Below the pieces are notes generated by a model. The model saw only the letters and a list, made by a program, of their open reading frames with translations, ran no database searches and was not told the DNA's origin. From Daedaleopsis sinensis (lineage: Eukaryota; Basidiomycota; Agaricomycetes; Polyporales; Polyporaceae), in assembly GCA_033807695.1 (NCBI GenBank), contig CM066309.1, positions 2,170,001 to 2,234,000 of the forward strand: a stretch of 64,000 nt of DNA, written 5' to 3'. A program made the translations under genes and the position numbers. Positions within the stretch are counted from its first letter, which is position 1. Each line of letters starts with the position of its first letter. Of the stretch, positions 27,401 through 37,212 are shown piece after piece.

Positions 27401-27916
27401 CCACTTCGTGTTTAGCGACCAAGCTGCGTAGGGCTGGGATTTTCTCTCGCGTAGACGACTCAAATACGTCCATTGGCAAGCGTTATGCGCGCAACGACGA
27501 GCTCGGCACACCCTATGGCCTCACACTTGACTTTGCTTGTACGTCTTCCGCGCTATCACTCCTGCATCAGGGACCTAGAACCGCTTGCTCATCATTGCCT
27601 TGTCATGTTCGCGCAGCCGTCCAAAACCGCACGATGACACTCAGGTGAGCACGACATCTCTGAATATGCACTGGTGACGTGTGGGCGTCGTTCCCCGAGC
27701 GCAATGCTGAATGGAATGCGCGCGTTATCGTTCATGAAACGGTCGCTGACGGCCTACGCTCTTTTCCGTGATAGGGAACGCGATACCACCGGGCAGCTCA
27801 TCGGACCAATCGACGAGGTTATCGATATCATCACTGGGCTCGTTAACGGCACTGTCGACTGGGCAGAGGCTTGCCGAAGACTACCGGCCTACGACGGTGT
27901 CCAGGCCGTGGAGTGA
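24462..27916 (+). CDS. GRS1/GARS-like: Glycyl-tRNA synthetase (class II, eukaryotic alpha2 type)
   Basis: About nine exons: 24462-24570, 25511-25905, 25959-26836, 26898-26986, 27049-27158, from 27233, and three more to the stop at 27916. The enzyme charges tRNA-Gly with glycine in the cytosol, and in fungi usually also in mitochondria. The start [22 protein letters not shown] leads into [17 protein letters not shown]. Class II signatures follow: [19 protein letters not shown], motif 2 [33 protein letters not shown], motif 3 [19 protein letters not shown], and the C-terminal anticodon-binding domain with VLIVPLS and [18 protein letters not shown] lysine-rich insert ([11 protein letters not shown]) lies around residue 145. 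The first intron is 940 bp, far longer than the rest. Confidence 0.95.
24571..25510 (+). other. Unusually long first intron of GlyRS gene
   Basis: GT (gtgagt) at 24571 and AG at 25510 join YGG to VAGLYDYG with correct phase. At 940 bp it is more than ten times the typical intron in this window. No gene, TIR pair or clear repeat was recognised inside it. An inserted element that has decayed is possible. Confidence 0.7.
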
Positions 27917-29576
27917 TAGACGCACCAGCGACGCTGACTCTGATGTGCCCGCACATCAGTCGGCGAATGCACTCAACGTCCGCAAGGGAGTAAATCGGCG
28001 TCGGTGTTAGAGATGTGCGATGTGGCGACAGAGGATGGCGTCGGCCAATGAGAAGTCTATCGAAGGGCAATCTTGTATGTCAGTCCCATCACGCTTGTAT
28101 CAAATCCAAACGACATGTCCCCCGCCCCGGAGCGCGCTGTGGCCACCGCGTCCCACGTCCCACCGTCCATCGCGCACGCGCCGCGGTGAACTCTGCTAAA
28201 CGAGCGCATCGGGCAGGTCGCACCCGACGCACAGGCCGATGATCCCCCCGCGCGGCGGGCTCGGCAGCACACGTCGACGATTCACGATGCATGATGCACG
28301 ATGCGCGAAGCAGCGCGCAGCGCAGCTCGTGAGTCGCATCGCGGGTCAGCAGGTACGAGCCGTAGCTCTATTGCGCTCGGCCACGCTGTGGCCGAGCTGC
28401 CACACTTCTTCTAGCTGGGGAACGTGGCATTCGCTCGGCGTACGCCGTCGGCGGGACGCTCAGGAGTCCTCAGTGACGACCGGTATGTCTATACGGGCCC
28501 GGGGAGAGGGCGTGGGCGTGCTGCTGCACCGAGGATACATTGTGGCTCGCGTCCCTGGAGCTCCCTATATGGAGGAAACTCTCGCGTCGCATCACTTGCT
28601 CACACACATGATCCAGCGCGGCGTGCTGTTCGCAGCGCAGGCCAGTGGCCCACGCACTGCTCGCTGCATGGCAACAGATGGGTCGGCCGTGACAGCCCTG
28701 CACATCCCACACGACATGTCCTGGCGGAGCATATGCAGCCGTGATGGCTCTCCTGCCTGCTAGCAGTAGCAGCCATGGCGTCGTGGCGCCGACTCGTGTG
28801 GGTGGTGACGACGGACTCGGTAGCCTTGCTAATCTATCGATGCAACATGACGAAGCTCGAGCCAAGGATGGCAAGGCACGTAATGAACGTGTGAGCCGCA
28901 CACACGTCCACGCCTCGGGCTCCGCGAAACTTGCGATCTTGCACAGGCACGGGCTGCGCCATGGCCACCGGCTACTAGCTCGTAAAGATCCCTCTGTGTG
29001 CGCACACCCACGCCCTCCGGGCGGTAGCGACGACCCTCGCTCCCGTGCCCGCCTTCCCATGGCCAGGGCGCGTGAGGTCATCGCGGCCGCGGGGAGGGCT
29101 GCTTCCGCACCCGAGGATGTACGAAACACAAGTCAGCTCAATTGGTCGTGCACTTCCAAACTGTCGACTGTCGACAGGTGTGCACATTAATATTCGGAAA
29201 TGCGACCGTGATTGATCGTGCAATGCACGAGCTCGATCGTGCCCCGGCTTTTCGTATGCAGCGCACGGTGGCCTTCTGCACCCATGCCATGGCCCGGCCA
29301 TATGTCGACATCGACATCGCACTAGAACCTGGAGAGTTGACACTTCAGCGCATCACGATGGGTGGGGCACGTCAGGCCGGTGACACACCAGACATTGAGA
29401 GCCCGGCGCGCTGCGGGGAGGGACGCGAAGCTCGAACGCCGTACGACATTCGAAATTGGACGCGAAACCTGAAGGGGTCGAATGCAAGCGTCCGAACGCG
29501 CGCGGCCGCGGTCGATGTAAGTATACGTATGCGTATTACATATGTGGTGGAAGTGCGGCGGTAGCGGCCTCGCACC

Positions 29577-29607
29577 GTCTTCGTCTTCGTCTTCGTCTTC
29601 GTCTTCT
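29577..29607. repeat. (GTCTTC)n microsatellite
   Basis: About five tandem copies of a GTCTTC hexamer. Confidence 0.9.
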
Positions 29608-31141
29608 CTCACTAGCCTGAGTGCGACAAGCCGCGAAGATAAGAGGCCGTGGCGGCCAGTGGGCACGGCACGCCCGGTCATCATATATGCATTGTCCATG
29701 CCCAAGTACGGACTAGCGAGCGGCGAGCACGTCAGCGGTCAACGTCACCCCAGAGAAGCGCGAACTCACGATTAATGCTGCTGCTGCTTCTGTGTTACAT
29801 GTATGTGAAGCTGAAAGACAATGTCGTTGCCAGTCGAGGCGCGAAGCGCGCGCAAGCTCAGCTCCCGCGCGCGGCTGCGCCCCTTCTTTCCTCAGTTCCT
29901 AAGCAGAATCCTGCGCAGTGCGAAGCGGGCACGCAGAATTCGGAAGTTCGCCAGCAAGAGGGCCGTTGGCAATGGGAACGGTGGACGGCAATCGGTGATG
30001 CAGATGCAGATGGGTACCCGCGGGTGCCGCCAGCTTCCTACGTTGCAGAACCTGCCGTGCGCGAGCTTGAGCTTGTGGTATCGCCGTCGTGGGCGATAGC
30101 TGGGCTGTGGACGGGTCTGCGCACACCTCAGCGCAGATTGCATATATGGATCCCGATATCTATGCGGTCATGGGGAGGACGGCTGCGCGTTGGATGACTC
30201 ACCGTACGTGACGGCGCGGCGCGGTGAACGTTGTAAGTATACTTACGGGGAAAGCCTAAGCCTGCAGAGGTCGCGCTGACGAGTCGTTGCGTGATCACCG
30301 CGATACGACTCGGAGTGCCACGAGCGGATACATGCATGTAAGGATGTTAAAACAGCTTTCGACGAAGACGAACTTTCGCCGTGCAAGGTTCGCGTTGCTG
30401 CCGTTGTGGCTTCCAGGGCTGGGGACTGTATGGAGACAAGGTTTAGTGCGGGTCGCATGACGGCTGCGGAGACCAACCTTTGCAGACATATGTGTGAGGC
30501 TAACGACATGCCCTGTTATCACAGCAGTCATCCATGACGCAGACGGATGCAGTTACTTACGAGTTCGAGCTGTGACTTTATAAAAGGCCGCACTCATGTG
30601 CACATTTGCGGATGATCGTGCTTTACGTTTTGATCATGGAGAAGGTGACCTCTGATCACAGCCCCAGAGTTCCAGCAGTTAGGTCCCTGGCTGGAGAGCT
30701 GCGATCAGAACGAATGTTAATGTCATACAGCGGCGCGAGCCACGACACTCACTATAGCTGGTATACCCCTTCAAGTGCGAACTGAGAGTCCGGGACCCCG
30801 CGCGTTCTGTCGCCGCCACAATTTGCGTCCTTGAAGCTTGAAATTTTGAAAGTTCGCAGTCACGACGAGAACCTGCATCCCTTACGCGTGGTCCGCCCGC
30901 GACGGGCCACCCGGTGTCCTATCTGGCATGGAAGTCGAGAGAAGTTGGAGCGCGAAGCAGCGACGAAGCGACGCGCGGGCACGCGCGCAGCCCCCGGGCC
31001 CAACGCAGAACGGTCGCACCGTCGCACCGTCGCAACTACATCTCCATCTCCAGCCATCTCCATCTACGGCCTTCTACGGCGTGCCAGTGCCGCGGCGGCT
31101 TGGATGACATTGATAGCGCGAGCGCGAGATACCAGCGTATC

Positions 31142-31178
31142 GTGTGCGTGTGCGTGTGCGTGTGCGTGTGCGTGTGCG
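31142..31178. repeat. (TGTGCG)n microsatellite
   Basis: Roughly six tandem copies of the hexamer TGTGCG, alternating purine/pyrimidine and therefore potentially Z-DNA forming. Confidence 0.9.
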
Positions 31179-31404
31179 AATACCAGACGTGCAAGCACAT
31201 ACTCAGCTTAATCCAGTGCAACACGGTCGCGCACGCGTGCGCATGCCGTACAGGCGCGAGACACACGCTATCGCGGGCTATCGACGACCGTAGCTTATCA
31301 GCAGACCCGCCCGCGGGGGCGATGGCGGGTGAGGTCAGCCTCCGGGGTGCGTCGTGGGACGAACTCTGGTAAGACCTGCAGCGTGCTGACTTCTGCTAAG
31401 TAGC

Positions 31405-31432
31405 GTTGAACGTTGAACGTTGAACGTTGAAC
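31405..31432. repeat. (GTTGAAC)4 tandem repeat
   Basis: Four perfect 7-bp units. An imperfect array of the complementary motif (ttcaac units) occurs at about 56868-56893. Confidence 0.9.
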
Positions 31433-34400
31433 ACTAGCAAGGACTGGGCACGCTGGGAACTGCTTCGATTACTTATGAATACTTATTGAGTGTTGGATAG
31501 GGACAATGGCGGCCAGAGGGCGTGTGCGGCTGCGGGATTTGCAGACTGCTAGCACTGGTGTGGCACGGTGCTCGCCGCCGCGGCCGTTCCGAGCGATGTA
31601 AGTAGTAGTAGTACAATCGATGGATGGCTATCACAGTCTGAGTGTCGCGTCGACCGTCGCCGACTCGGACGAGCCCTCACGCACACGAAGTTGAGACGCT
31701 TTCAAGTTATAGCTCCAGGCTTGAAACTCGTCGCATCTGGCAGTTGGCCGTCCAAGCCGTCCACGGTCCACGGTCGTCGAGTATATTCCACACTGCACAG
31801 TAGTCCGTCAGGAGTTGCATCAATATTGTCACGCGACCGCGACCGCGCCCAAAACGCCATGGATCGTCCGCGCCACCACTGGCATTTCAAGTTGGGCAGC
31901 GCGACTGCCAGTGCACTGTACGGACCACAGGCGGAGGCGGAGACGGAAGCGGGGCGTGACGACACAGGGCGGGCACGTTGCACGCTAAACGTTGTGCGAC
32001 GTCGGCGTGCACACGACCTGACGCGTGACGAGCGCGGCCAACGAATCGCACACAGCGAGGGCGACGGCGACGCGCAGGGTCGGGCCCGGGGCTGACTAGT
32101 GACTCGGAGGGCACCAATTGCAGTTAACCTTAATGAACATGTATGGTATTAGTACTACACGGCTGCCCAGGGCCAAATTCCAACGCACGCGGAGAAACAG
32201 GCAGCGTGACGCACGCACCTAGAGGCTGGCACCAGGCCAGGGCGGCCGAGGGGGCACGCTGCACGATGCACGACGCACGCTGCACGATGGGTGTTCATTT
32301 AGATGCACCGTGGGGGGCAGGAAAAGCTAGTGGACAAGGACAAGCAGGCGAGTGTGGGTGCGCTGCACCGCTTGGCGTTTAGGAAGAACGCGTCCGCGAA
32401 GCCCACGGACGCGGACGCGGACACGGAACGGACACAGGGCACAGGCGGACACGCTCCCAGCTCGGGGCGCGCGGATTCGGATGGACGGACGAGTGAAACG
32501 TCGCGATCGGACGGAACGGAGGGTCGGACGCGCGGAGGAAGCTTGCTGCGAGGCGAGTGCGAGTGCCAGGGATTCGCTGATGGCGATCTGAGGGCGACAG
32601 CATGCATATGCGCTTCCGAGTCGAAGGGCCGGGCCTGGCCGTCGACGTCGACGTCGGACGTCGGATGGGGGATGGTGGATGCGCTTCAGAAAGCCCACAA
32701 CGCGCTGCACGGCACGCGCAGATCTCGCGTCTGCTCTGAATCGTCCGCCGCGCTGCTGCGTGATGAGGTCAGAGCCAGACGGGGGAAGCTGCGCTGTGGG
32801 ACTCCGCCAGGCGGGCGGGCCTGGGCCTGCTCGTGCCCGGGACCCTAGGGAAAACGCGCGCGGAGAGAATGCGAGGACGGAAGGTACTGCACACGCAGCG
32901 ATGTACACGCGAGGGGCGAGGCGAGCGCGGGAGGGCGCTTCTGCTTCAGCATCTGCGATAAGTAAGTCTGGGACGCTGCAGAAAAGGCAATCGAACCGCT
33001 GCTCACGGCGAGGAAGCGCAAGGGCGGGCGAGAGAAGAGAACGGCGAGGGCGCGTACTATTGACGTTCGATAGCCTCGCACGGCGCGGAGGCCCGTGCGC
33101 GAGTCTGAGCCTGAGCCCGGGCGGTCTGGGGTGCAGCGTGCAGCAGAGTCTGACAAGAGTGGCATACGCGGTCGGTGCTTCCGAGTCGGATTCGAGCCGC
33201 GCACGGGCCCAGCGCTGTCAGCTTTGTTCTCTCGCTCGTCCAACATGAGCTCGGCCGCACCGTCAGCAGGACAATGCAGACGACAGGTATGACGCGTCTT
33301 GTCGCGTCCGAGACAAGAGTCGAGACCGCGCAGGATCGCAGGGAGGCAGCGGATTGGCCGCGAAGGACGCGGGCGAGGAGGGATGCAGGGATGCACCGTG
33401 TTCCGACCTCGACTGTCACCGCACGCTCGGACGCAAATAGCGTGCAGCGATCGTCACCGATGAGCCCGACAGCGCGGGCGGGCGGGGCGTACCCTGCTCC
33501 AGCCTCCCTCCTCGAGAGACACCGGCGCAGGTTGGCGTGCAGGCGGAAGAAGGCGAAGAGAGCTAGGTAGCCGACGTTCTCAATACATCGCCATCAGGCT
33601 GCGAGGGCGGCTTCTGTGTGGGATCGCTCGCGCGAGCACGCGCGAGTGTCGAGTGCGCGGGGCCAGATTGGCTGCGCTGGGGGCGCATATGGCGACGGCC
33701 GTGCGTGTTGCGCCGGGGGTGCGAACGCACTGCGCGCGCGGACCTGCCAACTGGGGCCACTGGGGCCAGGGAATAATGGGCACGGCCTGGCCGCTCGCGG
33801 AACGCACCCTCCCGGAGTCTGAATATTGAATGTGCCCGGACGATCCCCAGATGTCGTCTGCTGCACGCCCGGGGCAGGGCGACTGCCATTGCCGGCGGTG
33901 GGCCTGGCGCAGGCGGACGAGGTGGGAGCGCGCGGAGGATGTTGTGCAGCGTTGGCTGCTGCAGGGTCGCGGGTGCACGCTGCGCTATTCACTCGCCCCC
34001 AGCTTCTGAGCCGAAGAGAGTTGGCTTGCGTTGCTCGAGACCGGCCACTCCAGATCAGATGACTCCGACCGGGAAACGCTAACATTTGCAGTGGGAAACC
34101 GGAATGTCGCGAGCAAGCGTTGCGCACGGACTGCGCACGCAGAGGCCAGCTTTGGTTCGATAGCGCCAGCTGGGGGCGACGAGTGACGAGCGAGCGGCTG
34201 TGGACGCGTTCTCGTTGGACGCGAGAGGCCAAGAAAGTGGGAGAGGGGAAAGAGGCGGACGGGAAAGGGGCGAGAGAGGCTGCGAGGATGGAAATGGATT
34301 CCCATGAACGTGGACTGAGAGCGAGGGTGAGGACATTCAGCGGCGGAGCGCCGTGCGGTCCTATGATCTTGAGAATGAGAAGATGGATGTCCTAGGATGT

Positions 34401-34566
34401 GGTACGGAGGGTTTGGAGGTGTGGCTAAATGAGGTATGGTCGGCCACGATGCAAGAAGGAGATGATGTATGGCAAGTGCCTGTCCGATTAACAAACCGTG
34501 GTCAGACGGGCAGCCTGCGGAGCCCAGTGCGTGTGTGGGGAGCTGTGCAGGCTACGGACGACATGA

Positions 34567-34674
34567 GCTGCTAGAGCTGGCAGCGCTGCTAGAGCTGGCA
34601 GCGCTGCTAGAGCTGGCAGCGCTGCTAGAGCTGGCAGCGCTGCTAGAGCTGGCAGCGCTGCTAGAGCTGGCAGC
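34567..34674. repeat. 18-bp minisatellite, six copies
   Basis: Six identical head-to-tail copies of an 18-bp unit (gctgctagagctggcagc). The unit is itself partly self-complementary around agagct and flanked by gctg/cagc. Because the period is a multiple of three, it keeps frames open on both strands (LLELAA / ALPALA repeats), which explains the repetitive ORFs across it. Confidence 0.95.
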
Positions 34675-35002
34675 GCTGGGCACGGAGGCTGGACTAGCAC
34701 GCGGAGAGATCAGGTCAGTTGATTGTGAACGCTGTTGAACGCAGGATGACGATCTGTGAGTGAGGACATGCACGTGCATGCACTCCGTTCGCTTACCGCA
34801 CGCGCTGTGGCCCATCCCCCGTTTGGGAGGTATGTTCGCACTCCGCCACTCCGATCCACTCCGTCGCCAGAAAATAGTTTTGGGGAGCGCGCGTGCAGAC
34901 GAGATCTGCGATGAGGGTGCGTCGACGATGGGCCAATTGCGATCGGTGTTGGTTGAAAGCCGAAATAGGTGTTCGCTCTCTGGCGAGTCTGGGCCCCCCG
35001 CG

Positions 35003-35011
35003 CATATAAAG
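35003..35011 (+). promoter_or_regulatory. TATA box of the 110-residue protein gene
   Basis: catataaag lies in a GC-rich context about 190 bp upstream of the ATG at 35198. The following leader is pyrimidine-rich (35035-35180), as common in highly expressed fungal genes. Confidence 0.6.
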
Positions 35012-35197
35012 TGGCCTCCCAGTCTCTCCCAACCTCCCTCTCATCGCTCACTCACGTCTCTGCACCTCGCCACCGTCCGAGCCGTTCTCCTCGTCCTCTC
35101 CGCAACCACTCTCGTCGCAGCCGCGTCCCATCGCCGCCCGCCTCCCACCAACTGAGCCCTCTATCTCTCCCGGCCCCACCTCCCGGTCACGCGCACC

Positions 35198-35705
35198 ATG
35201 CCATCCCAAACACAGAAGTCCGACTCTTCGGCATCCTCCAGCAAGAGCATCCCTCCAGAGCAGCTCATCGCGCTCCCCAGTTTCTCCTGCTCGCTCTCCT
35301 CGCTGCCACAAGCAAAGAGCATCGACGGCCTCTCGCTGCATCCCTCCAGGCTCGCACAGCGCAACGCCGAGAGCCACGCAAAGGTAACACCGACTCTCCC
35401 CCATCTCCGTGTCCCCGTAGTAATCCTGTACCTCAGTTGCAAAAAGCACTGTCCAAATCGGCTACCAATGCCAATCTTCCCTCCGCATATGCCCCCCCAG
35501 TGCGTCTCTGAGTCCCCGTCTGAGCCTCCGCCGCGTCTGACGAGTCGCGCGTCCCCCACAGGCACAACCCGTGCAGTACGCGCCGTCCTCAAACTCGCCG
35601 CCGCTCATGATGCGGAAACCCGTGCGTAGACGCGTCCTCTGACCTGCCCTGCCCGTCCTCACGCCGTCGCGCTCGTTGCAGGCAAAAACAAAAATGCAAG
35701 TCTAA
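35198..35705 (+). CDS. Small conserved-looking protein of unknown function, 110 aa, four exons
   Basis: Four exons, 35198-35383, 35437-35499, 35562-35621 and 35682-35705. All three introns are phase 0, 53-62 nt long, and have GT...AG borders (gtaaca, gtgcgt, gtgcgt donors; cctcag, ccacag, ttgcag acceptors). The protein starts MPSQTQKSDSSASSSK, continues through LSLHPSRLAQRNAESHAK, LQKALSKSATNANLPSAYAP and AQPVQYAPSSNSPP, and ends MMRKPAKTKMQV. It is Ser/Pro/Lys-rich with no signal peptide or membrane segment, probably intrinsically disordered and cytosolic or nuclear. I do not recognise a family. Support comes from the perfect phase agreement of three introns, an upstream TATA box and pyrimidine-rich UTRs, and a sharp contrast to the surrounding desert. 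Confidence 0.75.
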
Positions 35706-37062
35706 GCGACACCCTCCCCCCATAGACTTGTCTCCTCCGTCGTCGTCGTCCTCTCCTCTCTCCTTCTCTCTCTCTCTCGGGACTTTGCAGTACCTACCAC
35801 GCTGCTCGCTGTCACCTCCGCGGAACCCAAAAGCTATCCGTACGCACTCGATCTTGCTTTGCATCACTAGACGTTCCTCTCTCTACTATCTCTATCTCTC
35901 CTACGCTTATTCCCCATGGCATCGATATCCCGCACACAGCACACTCTCCCTCCCTGCATACTTTCTGTCTGTCTCCCGCATAGGTCTCTCACACTCTCAC
36001 GAGCCACACTCGCGCACCTCCTCCTCCTCCGCATATCCACTTCGCATTTGGCTGGCGCCTGTGGGTTTCTAATCTAGCATCCTGTGTCCGTAGTCGCCCC
36101 CAACAGTACACACACACCGGGATGCCCGTGGCTGCCGCTTAGTCTCGAATACATTATACAGTATTGACGCGCTCCGCACCTCCCCCGAGTGCGGCCCCCG
36201 ATACAATGCATGCATCGTGCACCGTGCACTACGCCCGGTACGTCAGATCTTCAGACCCCACGCCTCGACCAGCGGCATTCCGGTGAGTCACCCCTTCTCC
36301 TTGGGCCCCAAACAAACAAACAAGCCTTAGCCTTTGCCTTGCCTTAGCCGTGGTCACTGGTCTGACTCCCAACGCAGAAGCTTCCGCGATCGGGCCACGC
36401 GCCGTGGCGTCGTCGTCGGGCAATACTTAGTCGCCAGCCACCGGCACTAGTACCACGATCATGCACGCAGCACGCGCCAGCGGCGTCCGTCGCTCGGTGG
36501 GTCCCAGGGTGGCCCAGGACGTGCACGCTCGTCGCTCAGGACGCAGACGTTTCAGCCCGCGGTGCGTGCCCCTCCTGCCATACTGATCCTGAGCGCGCCG
36601 CGACCCTGGCACCCTGCCTGCGCAGGCATCTAAATCCGCTCGTGCGCCGCCGCCGCCGCTGCGCGTCATCCGCGTTAGGGTCGCCCGGTACTGTCGTCGC
36701 GGGGGCGCGCCGCGTTGCCAGCGCGCTGCGCAGGGAGCCGAGGGCCCAGAGCGCGCGACGCGAGGGTCTGCTCCGTCGCAGTCCGTCGCGACTCGCCAGC
36801 CACCTCTGAGCCTGTCAATGGTCATCGTCCGCTCCGCCCTCGTGTACGCGCACATGTCATGCCTCTCCTGCAGGCTACCTGGGCCTAATATTGATAATTG
36901 GACAGTTTACAGTAGACTCCGCGGCCGCGCAGGCTGAGGCGCAGGCTGAGGCTGTTGCGCAACCGCGGTCGATGGTCATGGTCATGGTCATGCATCATGC
37001 ATCATGTTGCAGGTACCCCGAATCGTGCATCTGCATCTGCATCGGCCATCTGCGTCTGCATC

Positions 37063-37212
37063 TGCGTCCGCGTCCGCGTCCGCGTCCGAGCCGGAATCTG
37101 GATGGTGATCCAGTAGGCTGAGGGCTCAGCCTGCTAGACTCATATCATACACACACGAAGATGAAGATGCAGACGAAGACGAAGACGAACGCGGACGCGG
37201 ACGCGGACGCGG
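37063..37212. repeat. Inverted pair of hexanucleotide arrays
   Basis: A (GCGTCC)n run at 37063-37089 is followed about 100 bp later by (CGGACG)n at 37190-37212. The two arms are complementary over more than 20 bp and could form a long hairpin in DNA or RNA. Outside each arm lie related degenerate runs (catctgc and gaagatgcagac). Confidence 0.75.

Larger units (their letters stand above)
27917..35002. other. Gene desert, proximal half
   Basis: GC-rich DNA without a gene I can support. Open frames on both strands are arginine/alanine/serine rich and overlap each other, as expected from GC-rich non-coding DNA. It holds microsatellites (gtcttc, tgtgcg, gttgaac), dispersed GCATGATGCACGATG-like and GTAAGTA motifs, an 18-bp tandem repeat, and a TATA-like box at 30576 followed by a 49-codon ORF. 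It is probably long intergenic or regulatory sequence; non-coding transcripts cannot be excluded. Confidence 0.6.

Noticed and set aside
28239..34500. Many 100-220 codon ORFs on both strands rich in Arg, Ala and Ser
   Set aside because: They overlap on several frames of GC-rich DNA with few stops, contain no domain and track microsatellites.
34469..34815. ORFs encoding LLELAA or ALPALA repeats
   Set aside because: They arise because the 18-bp minisatellite period is a multiple of three; no start context, splice sites or flanking coding signal.
35706..36080. CT-rich block read as a further coding exon (MSPPSSSSSPLSFSLSLG...)
   Set aside because: Low-complexity pyrimidine tract after the stop of the small gene; best explained as 3' UTR.
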